Source: Lactiplantibacillus plantarum EGD-AQ4
GTDB taxonomy: Bacteria; Bacillota; Bacilli; Lactobacillales; Lactobacillaceae
Assembly (NCBI RefSeq): GCF_000463075.2
Contig: NZ_AVAQ01000001.1
Span: 248,001 to 312,000 of the forward strand
DNA: 64,000 nucleotides
Reading direction: 5' to 3'
Positions 53,800 through 63,730 of this stretch are shown piece by piece; positions within the stretch are counted from its first letter, which is position 1; the number at the start of each line of letters is the position of its first letter. The notes under the pieces were generated by a model. It was given only the letters and a program-made list of their open reading frames with translations. It was not told the origin of the DNA and did not search any database. A program made the translations under genes and the position numbers.

Positions 53800-53836
53800 G
53801 GTGCTAAGCCAATTTGGGCTTGGTGCTTTTTTTATT
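53800..53836 (+). terminator. gmk-rpoZ terminator
   Basis: GGTGCTAAGCC and GGGCTTGGTGC pair with wobbles around a short loop and are followed by seven T residues. Confidence 0.85.
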
Positions 53837-53953
53837 TTGCACCCAAACGGACGTTCAGCTTCACGTGACCGTGGATTCTTGATACAATTGAAATATTAAA
53901 GTGACAAAATGACGTTGCAGGTCGTAGCGTTGATTTTTGAAGGACGTGAAAAA

Positions 53954-55174
53954 GTGAGTGTATGGACAAAGCGCCACGTGACAGTAGTGGTCAGTGGTGG
54001 GATTGCGAGTTACAAGGCACTAGTGTTGATTCGGAGTTTAATGAAACAAGGTGCGGTAGTGCGGGTGGCAATGACTGCTCACGCCGCTGAGTTTGTAACG
54101 CCACTAACTTTTCAGACGTTAACCCAGCAACCAGTCGTTCTGGATGAATTTACGACGACTGATCCGCAGCACGTCGTCCACGTTGCCTTAGCAGATTGGA
54201 CGGAAGTGATGGTGCTCGTTCCAGCCACAGCTAATTTAATTGCCAAAGTCGCGAATGGTTTGGCGGATGATGCTGCAACTACCACTGTCTTGGCGACGAC
54301 TGCGCCGAAGTTTGTGGTTCCAGCAATGAATTCTCACATGTACGCGAATCCAGCGACACAACGCAATTTGAAACAACTTGCCGCTGACGGGTTGCACGTA
54401 CTGACACCAGCGACTGGCATGTTAGCGGAAGGCTATGCCGGTCGGGGGCGCTTGCCCGAGCCTGAGACGATTCTGGCATGGCTGACGGACCAATTGATTC
54501 AGCTCACACCTGATTTACCGTTGGCGGGACGCCACGTCGTTGTGACGGCCGGTGGTACGCGTGAAGCGTTGGACCCCGTCCGGTTTATTACCAATCGTTC
54601 ATCAGGCAAGATGGGCTATGCCGTGGCACAAGTTGCGCGTGAAATGGGGGCGACCGTTACCTTGATCAGTGCAACGACCCATTTGCCAGTACCTGCGGGG
54701 GTTGCCATCGTTCCCGTTGATTCGGCAGCGTCGTTATTAACTGCTGTTCGTACTGCCTTTGATGATGCAGACATTTTAGTCATGGCAGCGGCCGTTTCAG
54801 ATTATCGACCAAGTGAGCTAGCGACGCAGAAGATTAAAAAACCAGCGGATCATGGTGATTTGGTGCTTCAATTAACGGAAACGCCCGATATCCTGAAAAC
54901 GTTGGCGGCCGAAAAGAAACACCAGTATGTGGTTGGTTTTGCCGCCGAGACGCAAGATTTGCTGGCGAACGCCAATCGTAAACTCGCCAATAAAAAGTTA
55001 GATTTGCTAGTTGCTAATGACGTTTCTCAACCAGGCGTTGGCTTTAATGGTGATACCAATCAGGTGACGTTATTGCGGCCACATCAGCAACCAGTGACCA
55101 CGGATTTAGCATCTAAGACGGCGATTGCCAAAATTATTCTAGAGACGGCAATTGCGGATGGTGCACTTAACTAG
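53954..55174 (+). CDS. coaBC: Phosphopantothenoylcysteine decarboxylase / phosphopantothenate-cysteine ligase
   Basis: A 406-residue bifunctional enzyme making 4'-phosphopantetheine for coenzyme A. The CoaC half has VVVSGGIASYKAL, the flavin-binding TANLIAKVANGLADD and the PAMNSHMYANPATQRN motif. The CoaB half starts near residue 190 with VVVTAGGTREALDPVRFITNRSSGKMG. GTG 53954 lies 9 bases after GAAGGA; the longer frame from 53909 has no site. The gmk-rpoZ-coaBC-priA order is conserved in Firmicutes. Confidence 0.95.
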   Translation: MSVWTKRHVTVVVSGGIASYKALVLIRSLMKQGAVVRVAMTAHAAEFVTPLTFQTLTQQPVVLDEFTTTDPQHVVHVALADWTEVMVLVPATANLIAKVANGLADDAATTTVLATTAPKFVVPAMNSHMYANPATQRNLKQLAADGLHVLTPATGMLAEGYAGRGRLPEPETILAWLTDQLIQLTPDLPLAGRHVVVTAGGTREALDPVRFITNRSSGKMGYAVAQVAREMGATVTLISATTHLPVPAGVAIVPVDSAASLLTAVRTAFDDADILVMAAAVSDYRPSELATQKIKKPADHGDLVLQLTETPDILKTLAAEKKHQYVVGFAAETQDLLANANRKLANKKLDLLVANDVSQPGVGFNGDTNQVTLLRPHQQPVTTDLASKTAIAKIILETAIADGALN

Positions 55175-55204
55175 TCAAAGCATTTAAAAGAGAGGAAGAG
55201 TTGT

Positions 55205-57622
55205 GTGGCACAAATTGCCCAAGTTTTAGTCGATGTGCCCACTATGCAGACAAATCGACCATATAGTTATCAGATTCCGGCTGCCTGGCAGTCCCAGGTT
55301 CAACCTGGCATGCGGGTCGTGGTCCCATTTGGCCGTGGAAAACGGCGCGTGCAAGGCTTCGTGCTGGCTTGTGATGATGTCACTAATTTCGATGGTGAAC
55401 TTAAACCAATCGATGCGGTGGTCGATTTGGCACCGGTGTTGAACACAGAAGGTTTAGCAATGACCAAGTGGCTCGCTGAGAGTACCTTTTCATTTCAAAT
55501 CACCTGTGCCCAGACCATGTTACCAGCCGTTATGCGGGCTAAATATGAAAAACAACTGCGAACAACCGCGACGACGCCAGACGAGGTTCGTGAGACTTTG
55601 TTTGGTGGCCAAACGATGGTACCGTTTGATACGGTTGCCACGACACCGGCGATTGTCAGCCAACTCTTGCGACTGCAAGCAGCTGGTCAGTTGGATGTCT
55701 ATTACCAAGTGAAAAATCAAGCACGGCGTAAGACCCAGATGGCTCTGAAAGCAATATTGTCGATTCAAGAACTTGAAGCTGAGAAGGCCAACGTTCGAGC
55801 AGGCGCTAAGCAACAAATGGCGATCTTACAAGGCCTGATCACACTAAATGGTGAAACGATGGTACAAAAAGAATTCTGTACCCGTTTTAAGGTCAATGAG
55901 AGTGCGATTCGGACTGCTGCCCAGAAAGGTTGGCTCGAAAAAATCGCGGTCGAAGTTTATCGCGACCCCTATGCTAGTCACGATATTAAGGCAACTAAGG
56001 CCTTGAAATTGAACGATGAGCAGCAAGTTGCCGTCGATCAGATCACTAAGGCCGTTGATCAAGCTGCGACGACCACCTTCTTATTAGAAGGTGTGACGGG
56101 GAGCGGGAAGACTGAAGTGTACCTGCAATCGATGGCGGCCGCCCTGGCTCAGGGAAAGACCGCGTTAATGCTCGTGCCGGAAATTTCATTGACACCACAA
56201 ATGGTCCAACGCGTGAAGGGTCGGTTCGGTAAGGCCGTGGCGGTCCTGCACAGTGGCCTTTCCAGTGGTGAAAAATATGATGAGTGGCGCCGGATTCAAC
56301 GTGGCGAAGCCCAAGTCGTGGTCGGCGCCCGTTCGGCCGTCTTTGCACCGCTGAAGAATATCGGGTTGATCGTCATGGATGAGGAACACGAAAGTACTTA
56401 CAAACAAGATGACGCACCGCGGTATCATGCGCGTCAAGTAGCCTTGTGGCGGAGCCAGTATCATCATTGCCCAGTTGTTCTTGGGTCTGCGACGCCATCA
56501 CTAGAGACGCGTGCGCGGGCTGAAAAGGGCGTCTACCAACGATTGTTGTTGGCGGACCGGGTCAATCAACGGCCGCTGCCTAAAGTGTCCATCATTGATA
56601 TGAAAAAAGAGATGCAGCAACACGCCGAGAGTAATTTTTCGGCGCCGTTACTTGTTGCGTTGCAGGATCGGCTTGAACGTCACGAACAGAGTGTCCTGAT
56701 GCTGAATCGGCGCGGATACTCCTCGTTTGTGCTCTGTCGGGATTGCGGTTTCGTGTTGAAATGTCCCAATTGTGATATTTCACTGACGTTACACATGGAT
56801 ACCCACACCATGAAGTGCCATTATTGTGGCCATGAAGAAGCAATTCCGCGGACGTGTCCCAACTGCCATAGCCGTCAGATTCGCTATTATGGAACGGGAA
56901 CCGAAAAAGTCGAAGAAGAATTACAGGATTTGCTTCCGGACGCAACGATTATTCGAATGGATAATGACACAACGCGTAAGAAGGGCGCTCACGAGAAGTT
57001 GCTGGCCAAGTTTGGTAGTGGCGAGGCGGATATTTTGATTGGGACTCAGATGATTGCTAAGGGCCTTGATTTTCCAAATGTTACGTTGGTTGGCGTCTTG
57101 AATGCTGATACGGCCCTTGGATTGCCCGATTTTCGCGCGAGTGAACGGACCTTTCAGCTGTTAACTCAGGTGAGTGGTCGTGCCGGTCGAGCGGAAAAGA
57201 CCGGACACGTCTATATTCAGACGTTTAATCCGGACCACTATGCGATTCGTTTTGCCCAACACCACGATTATGAAGGCTTTTTCAAGTATGAAATGCAGAT
57301 GCGCCATCGTGGTGGCTATCCACCGTACTATTTTACGGTTCAGATTACCGCGAGTGATTTGGAAGAAGCAGTTGCGGCCAAACGAATGTACCAATTATTA
57401 CAGTGGCTACGGCCACGCTTGGCACCATCCACGATTTTATTAGGCCCAACGCCCAAACCAATTGCGCGGGTGAACCGGCGTTATTATTACCAAATTGTGA
57501 TTAAATACAAACAGGAACCCAATCTAGCCAAGACGCTAACGACGTTGTTACATGAAACTCAAGCACAACAGCGCCAAGGCCTACAGATTGGAATTGATGT
57601 AGAACCGCTGCATTTTATGTAA
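55205..57622 (+). CDS. priA: Primosomal helicase PriA
   Basis: An 805-residue 3'-5' helicase that restarts stalled replication forks. N-terminal 3' DNA-binding domain (about 1-110), Walker A LEGVTGSGKTEVY, DEAH-like box VMDEEHESTYKQDD, RGYSSFVLCRDCG and the eight-cysteine zinc region (CPNCDISLTLH, CHYCGHEEAIPRTCPNC), and motif V IGTQMIAKGLDFPNVTLVGV. GTG start follows AGAGAGGAAGAG. Confidence 0.97.
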   Translation: MAQIAQVLVDVPTMQTNRPYSYQIPAAWQSQVQPGMRVVVPFGRGKRRVQGFVLACDDVTNFDGELKPIDAVVDLAPVLNTEGLAMTKWLAESTFSFQITCAQTMLPAVMRAKYEKQLRTTATTPDEVRETLFGGQTMVPFDTVATTPAIVSQLLRLQAAGQLDVYYQVKNQARRKTQMALKAILSIQELEAEKANVRAGAKQQMAILQGLITLNGETMVQKEFCTRFKVNESAIRTAAQKGWLEKIAVEVYRDPYASHDIKATKALKLNDEQQVAVDQITKAVDQAATTTFLLEGVTGSGKTEVYLQSMAAALAQGKTALMLVPEISLTPQMVQRVKGRFGKAVAVLHSGLSSGEKYDEWRRIQRGEAQVVVGARSAVFAPLKNIGLIVMDEEHESTYKQDDAPRYHARQVALWRSQYHHCPVVLGSATPSLETRARAEKGVYQRLLLADRVNQRPLPKVSIIDMKKEMQQHAESNFSAPLLVALQDRLERHEQSVLMLNRRGYSSFVLCRDCGFVLKCPNCDISLTLHMDTHTMKCHYCGHEEAIPRTCPNCHSRQIRYYGTGTEKVEEELQDLLPDATIIRMDNDTTRKKGAHEKLLAKFGSGEADILIGTQMIAKGLDFPNVTLVGVLNADTALGLPDFRASERTFQLLTQVSGRAGRAEKTGHVYIQTFNPDHYAIRFAQHHDYEGFFKYEMQMRHRGGYPPYYFTVQITASDLEEAVAAKRMYQLLQWLRPRLAPSTILLGPTPKPIARVNRRYYYQIVIKYKQEPNLAKTLTTLLHETQAQQRQGLQIGIDVEPLHFM

Positions 57623-57645
57623 CGATTCGAGGAGGAATAAGTGTA

Positions 57646-58599
57646 ATGACATCGATCGTTTTTATGGGAACTCCCGCTTTTGCGGCCCCGATTCTCGAAA
57701 GTTTAATTAAGGCAAATTATCAAATTTTGGGTGTCGTCACCCAACCAGACCGGCGCGTGGGCCGAAAACACGTTCTAACCGCCTCACCAGTCAAAGAAGT
57801 AGCAGTCGCACATGACATTCCCGTCTTTCAACCGGAAAAAATCGGTGGCAGTCCTGAAATGCAGCAAATTATTGATTTACAGCCCGATTTAATTGTGACG
57901 GCTGCTTTTGGGCAGTTTTTACCAACAAAACTATTGAAAGCTGCCAAAATTGGCGCAGTCAATGTTCACGGCTCGTTATTACCAAAATATCGGGGCGGTG
58001 CGCCGGTGCAATATGCCATCATTAACGGTGAAGCAGAGACGGGCATTACCATTATTTACATGGTTAAAAAAATGGACGCCGGCGACATGCTGGCGCAACG
58101 TGCGATTCCAATTGAAGCAACCGATGATACTGGGACGATGTTTGATAAGCTGAGTCTAGTTGGCCGTGATTTGTTATTGGAAACTTTGCCAAAGCTCATT
58201 GCAGGCGAGATTCAAGCCGTGCCACAAGATGAGGACCAGGTGACGTTTGCACCAAATATCCAACCAGAACAAGAGGTCTTGGACTTCTTTACCAAGACGG
58301 CTACTGAAATCGATCACCAAGTTCGTGGTATGCGGCCAGCACCAATCGCTTATGCCATGATGGACGGTAAACGGACGAAGTTTTGGGACGTCACGCCGTT
58401 AGATGAGGGCCCCGTGACCCAAGAACCTGGTCAAGTGGTCCGGAAAACCAAGCATGAACTGGTCATTGCGGCAGCTGACCATACCGCACTGGCAATTAAT
58501 CAGTTGCAGCCAGCTGGCAAACCGAAGATGACGATTACAGACTTTTTAAATGGGGCAGCAGATAAATTTGCTACCGGAGAGCAGGTTATTCGTAAATGA
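57646..58599 (+). CDS. fmt: Methionyl-tRNA formyltransferase
   Basis: A 317-residue enzyme that formylates initiator Met-tRNA. SIVFMGTPAFAAPIL at the start, the folate/catalytic segment NVHGSLLPKYRGGAPVQYA and DAGDMLAQ are family marks; the C-terminal OB domain begins near residue 205. The stop overlaps rsmB by 4 bases. Confidence 0.97.
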   Translation: MTSIVFMGTPAFAAPILESLIKANYQILGVVTQPDRRVGRKHVLTASPVKEVAVAHDIPVFQPEKIGGSPEMQQIIDLQPDLIVTAAFGQFLPTKLLKAAKIGAVNVHGSLLPKYRGGAPVQYAIINGEAETGITIIYMVKKMDAGDMLAQRAIPIEATDDTGTMFDKLSLVGRDLLLETLPKLIAGEIQAVPQDEDQVTFAPNIQPEQEVLDFFTKTATEIDHQVRGMRPAPIAYAMMDGKRTKFWDVTPLDEGPVTQEPGQVVRKTKHELVIAAADHTALAINQLQPAGKPKMTITDFLNGAADKFATGEQVIRK

Positions 58600-59939
58600 G
58601 CACAGTTGACAACACCCCCCGCTGGTTAGCGGTAGCAGCATTAGCCAAAATCAAAAATGGGGCTTATTCGAATTTACAATTGAACCAGTTGATTAATGAA
58701 CACCATATGGATCGACGCGATATTAATTTATTGACCAACATGGTCTACGGTGTCATTCAGCATCGGTTGACATTAGAGTTCTGGTTAAAGCCCTTTGTTC
58801 GCCATCCGCATCAGCTCGATCCATGGGTACGTGAATTGCTATTGAGCGCCCTATATCAATGGCAATACTTGGATAAAATTCCACAACGGGCCGTTTTCAA
58901 TGAAACGATTGAGATTGCCAAAGTGAAGGGCCATCCTGGGATTCGGCGTTTCGTGACCGGCGTTTTGCATCAAATGGATCGGAGCGGCTTGCCCGCATTC
59001 GCTACGATTGAAGATCCTGATGAGCGATTGAGTGTCACTTATAGTATGCCAGTTTGGCTGATTCAAGAATTACGGCAGCAGTTGGGTGCGACCAAGATGG
59101 AAGCCATCATTGCCTCATTGAACCAACCAGCCAAGCAGTCGTTGCGGGTCAATACGGCCTTATCCACGGTTTCGGACGTGACGACTGCTTTAACTAACGC
59201 CGGACTGACGGTGGAACCAAGCAAAATTTCACCACTCGGGTTAGTGGTCACGGACGGACAAGCCATCAATACTGAAGCGATGCGTTACGGCATGTTCACG
59301 GTTCAAGATGAAAGTGCCCAACTGGTGGTTCCAGCCTTAAATCCGCAGCCTGGCGACCGGGTCTTAGATGCCTGTGCTGCGCCTGGTGGGAAAACGACGC
59401 AGATTGCAGCTGAGTTGGATGCGGATGCTGGTGGCGAAGTTGTCGCATTGGACATTCATGCGAATAAAGTGCGACTGATTGGCCAAAATGCGGCCCGGAT
59501 GCACGTTGCTGACCGCGTGGCCGCGACTGAACTGGACGCTCGTAAAGTGCAAACCCAGTTTGATGACGAAAGTTTTGATCGAATTCTAGTAGATGCACCA
59601 TGTTCAGGATTAGGTTTAATGCGGCGTAAACCGGAAATTCGCTACGAGAAACAATTACAAGACAGTCTTAACTTGCAAAAGATTCAACTTGCGATTTTGA
59701 CGGCGGTCGCGCCAACCTTGAAAAAAGGTGGTATCATGACGTATAGTACGTGTACGATTTTGCAACAGGAAAATCAGGATGTGATCGTGAAGTTCTTGGC
59801 GGATCATCCCGAGTTTGAGCTGCAAACAACGCCAACCGAGCAAGATTTAAAAGCTGACCGGACGGACAAAACGTTATCGATTTATCCAGACGACTATTTA
59901 TCTGACGGCTTTTTCATTGCTTGTTTACGAAAAAAATAA
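58596..59939 (+). CDS. rsmB: 16S rRNA (cytosine 967-C5)-methyltransferase RsmB
   Basis: A 447-residue enzyme with an N-terminal NusB-like RNA-binding domain (about 1-140) and a C-terminal Rossmann methyltransferase. SAM motif VLDACAAPGGKTTQIA, the first cysteine in VDAPCSGLGLMRRKPEIR and the catalytic cysteine in YSTCTILQQEN are present. Also known as Sun. The fmt-rsmB-stp-pknB order is conserved. Confidence 0.96.
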   Translation: MSTVDNTPRWLAVAALAKIKNGAYSNLQLNQLINEHHMDRRDINLLTNMVYGVIQHRLTLEFWLKPFVRHPHQLDPWVRELLLSALYQWQYLDKIPQRAVFNETIEIAKVKGHPGIRRFVTGVLHQMDRSGLPAFATIEDPDERLSVTYSMPVWLIQELRQQLGATKMEAIIASLNQPAKQSLRVNTALSTVSDVTTALTNAGLTVEPSKISPLGLVVTDGQAINTEAMRYGMFTVQDESAQLVVPALNPQPGDRVLDACAAPGGKTTQIAAELDADAGGEVVALDIHANKVRLIGQNAARMHVADRVAATELDARKVQTQFDDESFDRILVDAPCSGLGLMRRKPEIRYEKQLQDSLNLQKIQLAILTAVAPTLKKGGIMTYSTCTILQQENQDVIVKFLADHPEFELQTTPTEQDLKADRTDKTLSIYPDDYLSDGFFIACLRKK

Positions 59940-59956
59940 TGGTGGAGTGGTAAACA

Positions 59957-60703
59957 ATGGATTTTGCATACCGGTCGGATATTGGCCAAAAGCGTGATGA
60001 GAACGAGGACTATGTCGGCTTCTTCCAAAACAAAGCAGGGATCAACTTTGCGATTGTGGCGGATGGCATTGGCGGTCATCAGGGGGGCGACGTGGCTTCT
60101 GAGATGGCCGTGTCGCACATGGGTTTTCGGTTTGAAAATACAACGTTTCAAGAACCCAATGATGCCGTCAAATGGCTTGCTAGTGAGGTTCAAGACGAAA
60201 ATCAACACATTATCGAAAAAGCACGCGAGTTTTCGGACTTAAATGGGATGGGCACGACGATGGTTGCGGCACTCCTGTTTGACCAGAAATTCTTGATGGC
60301 TAACATCGGTGATAGTCGCGGCTATCTTTTTCGTGACGGCAAATTGCATCAGCTCACGGAAGATCACTCGTTAGTCAACGAACTTGTCAAACGTGGCGAG
60401 ATTTCCGCCGAACAAGCGCGCGAGCATCCACAAAAGAATATTATTACCCGGACACTTGGAATTTCGCCAGATGCGGACATTGATACGAATCTGTATCAGA
60501 TGCAAGCCGGCGACCAATTACTGCTATGTTCAGATGGTTTAACTAATATGGTGACTGACGACCAACTCGCCACAGTGTTAGCAACGCAGCAAACTGCGAC
60601 GCAGAAGTGTGAGACTTTGATTAAGTTAGCGAACGCAGCTGGCGGTAAGGATAATATTACTGCCCTGATTATGGCACTTGATGGTGAGGTGGCCAGTAAA
60701 TGA
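59957..60703 (+). CDS. stp: PP2C-type Ser/Thr protein phosphatase
   Basis: A 248-residue metal-dependent phosphatase that reverses the kinase encoded next to it. Metal ligands lie in DIGQKRDENEDYVG, ADGIGGHQGGDVAS, LLCSDGLTNMV and GGKDNITAL. TGGAGTGG precedes the ATG. It overlaps the kinase gene by 4 bases. Confidence 0.96.
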   Translation: MDFAYRSDIGQKRDENEDYVGFFQNKAGINFAIVADGIGGHQGGDVASEMAVSHMGFRFENTTFQEPNDAVKWLASEVQDENQHIIEKAREFSDLNGMGTTMVAALLFDQKFLMANIGDSRGYLFRDGKLHQLTEDHSLVNELVKRGEISAEQAREHPQKNIITRTLGISPDADIDTNLYQMQAGDQLLLCSDGLTNMVTDDQLATVLATQQTATQKCETLIKLANAAGGKDNITALIMALDGEVASK

Positions 60704-62733
60704 CACCCAACTATACCCTTAGCGGACGGTATCGTATCGTCCGGTCCTTAGGTGAAGGTGGGATGGCCAATGTTTACTTGGCACATGACTTAATATTAGA
60801 CCGTGATGTGGCGGTCAAATTGCTCCGGCTAGACTTACGTGACGATCCAAAAACGATCAAACGATTTCAACGTGAAGCGCTAGCGACGACTGAATTAGTA
60901 CATCCCCACATTGTGAGTTTGTACGACGTCGGTGAAGAGAATGGCATGCAGTACCTCGTAATGGAATATGTTAAGGGAATGGATCTCAAGAATTATATTA
61001 AAGAGAACTTTCCACTGCCATTGCAGCAAGTTATCGACATTATGGAGCAAATATTGAGTGCCGTGGCAACGGCCCACGCGCATAATATTATTCATCGGGA
61101 CTTAAAACCACAAAATATCTTGATTGACGAGCAAGGAAATGCCAAAATTACGGACTTTGGGATTGCCGTCGCCTTGTCTGAACATACGATGACCCAAACT
61201 AATACGATTTTGGGCTCTGTGCACTACCTGTCACCGGAACAAGCGCGCGGCAGTATGGCAACCAAGCAGTCAGATATTTATTCACTAGGAATTATTTTAT
61301 ACGAAATGTTGACCGGTTCGGTACCTTTTAAAGGGGAGACGGCGGTCTCAATCGCCCTCAAGCATTTTCAGAATGCAATGCCGTCGGTCCGGGAATTTGA
61401 TGCGGATATTCCGCAGGCGTTAGAAAACGTTGTCTTACAAGCAACGACGAAGGACCCCCGCGAACGGTATGCCACGGTTGAAGATATGGCCGCTGACTTG
61501 TTGACAGTTTTATCGGCTGATCGGGCAGGGGAGAAACGCTTTGTGCCGCAAGATATTGGCAATGATGAGACAAAAATCATGCCGAGTGCGGATATCCAAG
61601 CGGCGATTGCCGCTAATCAGGATGGTAAGACGCAGGTCGTCGCACATAAACTCGCACAGCAGCCTAAAGCAACTTCTAATGATACCGATTCTCACCAAGC
61701 CACTCACGATGACGACGATGATGCACCGCTACCAACACGGTCGTGGTCCAAACGTCATCCGTTACGGCGCCGAATCATTTTTTGGGGTACCGTCGTTCTA
61801 CTACTGATCATTGCCGTAATTGTCGGCCTTGAATTGAGCCGACCACAAACGACTAAGGTGCCGAATGTGGCCGGCATGAGTCAAGCTGCTGCAACCAAGG
61901 TGTTGAAAAAGCACAACTTGACTGTTGGTAAGGTGCAACACGCCAAGAGCAATCAAGTCCGTAAGAATCAGGTCATTAAATCGACACCGGCGAAGGCATC
62001 CAAAGTGCAGTCGCGTTCACGCATCAACTTGGTGGTCAGTAACGGCGCTAAACCGATGAGTTTTGGTAATTATGTCAATGATAATTATCATGACGTCCGT
62101 CAAACGTTGATTTCGGCGGGATTTAAGGTCAAGGAGACGTACAGTACGTCATCAGTATCGGCTGGCCAAATTATCAGTCAAGATGTCGTTGCTGGTAGTC
62201 GGGTCATGCCGACAGACACGACCGTCACGTTTACGGTCAGTGCCGGTAGTCGTTACGTCGAATTAAAGGATTTAACGGGTGAGAGTCGCGGCGATATTTT
62301 GGATTACGCGCGGTCGAATGATTTGAATATTAATTTCAAGCAAGGTTATTCGAGTGAGCAGAAATCCGGCTATTCATTTGATCAAGATCCAGATGGTGGC
62401 GGTAATGTTCGCACTGGTTCGACGGTGACGGTGACCATGTCGCGTGGATCAGATGATCATACGACGCCACCGAAGAACTTTTATGTCAAGTTGACGATTC
62501 CATACAAGGCGTTGTCGACAAGTAGTACAGCGGCCAATGATGTGAAAATCTATCTGTATGATGATACCCACATGATTGAGTCCGTTTATCGTGATATTAC
62601 CATCATGCGGTCGACTAAAATCAGCTTGCCATTTCAACTGACCGGTGACACGAAGGGGCGTTACCGGATTGTCCGCAACGGGGTTACGATTATGGAGAAA
62701 AGCAATATTACCAGTGAAAATGCAACAAAATAA
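60700..62733 (+). CDS. pknB: PASTA-domain Ser/Thr protein kinase
   Basis: A 677-residue membrane kinase sensing cell-wall fragments. Kinase domain about 10-265: GEGGMANVYLA, VAVKLL, HRDLKPQNIL, DFGIA and SPEQARG. A cytoplasmic linker of about 85 residues leads to one membrane helix (about 357-376, IIFWGTVVLLLIIAVIVGLEL). Outside are three PASTA repeats (from KVPNVAGMSQ, MSFGNYVNDN and YVELKDLTGE) and then about 95 residues of extra C-terminal domain that is not PASTA. Coupled to stp. Confidence 0.96.
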   Translation: MTPNYTLSGRYRIVRSLGEGGMANVYLAHDLILDRDVAVKLLRLDLRDDPKTIKRFQREALATTELVHPHIVSLYDVGEENGMQYLVMEYVKGMDLKNYIKENFPLPLQQVIDIMEQILSAVATAHAHNIIHRDLKPQNILIDEQGNAKITDFGIAVALSEHTMTQTNTILGSVHYLSPEQARGSMATKQSDIYSLGIILYEMLTGSVPFKGETAVSIALKHFQNAMPSVREFDADIPQALENVVLQATTKDPRERYATVEDMAADLLTVLSADRAGEKRFVPQDIGNDETKIMPSADIQAAIAANQDGKTQVVAHKLAQQPKATSNDTDSHQATHDDDDDAPLPTRSWSKRHPLRRRIIFWGTVVLLLIIAVIVGLELSRPQTTKVPNVAGMSQAAATKVLKKHNLTVGKVQHAKSNQVRKNQVIKSTPAKASKVQSRSRINLVVSNGAKPMSFGNYVNDNYHDVRQTLISAGFKVKETYSTSSVSAGQIISQDVVAGSRVMPTDTTVTFTVSAGSRYVELKDLTGESRGDILDYARSNDLNINFKQGYSSEQKSGYSFDQDPDGGGNVRTGSTVTVTMSRGSDDHTTPPKNFYVKLTIPYKALSTSSTAANDVKIYLYDDTHMIESVYRDITIMRSTKISLPFQLTGDTKGRYRIVRNGVTIMEKSNITSENATK

Positions 62734-62737
62734 GTCG

Positions 62738-62766
62738 AAGTCATGCGCAACGCATGACTTTTTTGG
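62738..62766 (+). terminator. stp-pknB terminator
   Basis: AAGTCATGCG and CGCATGACTT around a 3-base loop, then T residues. TACAAT just after (62767-62772) could be the -10 for rsgA. Confidence 0.85.
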
Positions 62767-62816
62767 TACAATAGAGAAAGTGGACCGTACCAAATATAAA
62801 ATAAGGTGGTGCTAAT

Positions 62817-63713
62817 TTGAAAATTGGACAAATTCGGCAATCCCTAAGCGGGTTCTATGACGTCTATGCGGATGGCCAAATGTATCGGACTCGGGCGCGG
62901 GGCAATTTCCGAAAACGTAAGATTACGCCCCTCGTGGGTGATGTGGTGGAATTTGATGCCCCAACGCCTCAGGAAGGTTACGTGTTAAAAATTCGTGAGC
63001 GGCAAACCCAATTGGTGCGGCCGCCGGTAGCGAATGTTGATTTAGCCATCGTGGTGACTGCCACGACGGAACAGGAATTTTCAACCAACTTGCTTGATCG
63101 GCAATTAGTGGCGCTGGCTGTCGCAGGCATTGAACCGTTATTGTATTTCGCAAAAACAGATTTGTTGACGGATGCCGTCTATCAGGACCGACTGGCGTTA
63201 GCGGACGCTTATCGCAAAATTGGCTATCAAGTCATCTGTGAGCGTACCGCGTTTTCAGAATCGGCGTTGGCAGCGGTTAAGGCGGCGTTGACAGATCATG
63301 TTGCGGTCGTCATGGGCCAGACGGGGGCGGGTAAGTCGACCTTGCTCAACCACTTACAGCCGGGCTTAGATTTAGCGACCGGAGAAATTTCTCAGGCACT
63401 TAATCGTGGGAAACACACGACGCGTAAAGTCAGTTTGATTCCGATTGCAGATGGTCTAGTTGCCGATACACCGGGATTTTCATCGTACGAAGTCTTTGAT
63501 ATTGCGGCTAATGAACTAACCCATTACTTCCCAGAATTTGTCCGCCTGAGTGCGGATTGTAAGTATCGGGGGTGTGTGCACATTAACGAACCACAGTGTG
63601 CGGTCAAGCAAGCACTGGATGCCGGTGATATTTTGGCGAGTCGCTATGAAAATTATTTGCAGTTTTATGAAACGATTAAAAATAAAAAAGTTGTTTATAA
63701 CAAGAAAAAATAA
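62817..63713 (+). CDS. rsgA: Ribosome small-subunit-dependent GTPase RsgA
   Basis: A 298-residue circularly permuted GTPase for late 30S assembly. N-terminal OB fold, then G motifs in permuted order: [29 protein letters not shown] and [11 protein letters not shown]. The C-terminal zinc knuckle reads [17 protein letters not shown] start with AAGGTGGTGC upstream. rpe follows by 17 bases. Confidence 0.96.
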   Translation: MKIGQIRQSLSGFYDVYADGQMYRTRARGNFRKRKITPLVGDVVEFDAPTPQEGYVLKIRERQTQLVRPPVANVDLAIVVTATTEQEFSTNLLDRQLVALAVAGIEPLLYFAKTDLLTDAVYQDRLALADAYRKIGYQVICERTAFSESALAAVKAALTDHVAVVMGQTGAGKSTLLNHLQPGLDLATGEISQALNRGKHTTRKVSLIPIADGLVADTPGFSSYEVFDIAANELTHYFPEFVRLSADCKYRGCVHINEPQCAVKQALDAGDILASRYENYLQFYETIKNKKVVYNKKK

Positions 63714-63730
63714 AAAAGTGAGTGAGATTA

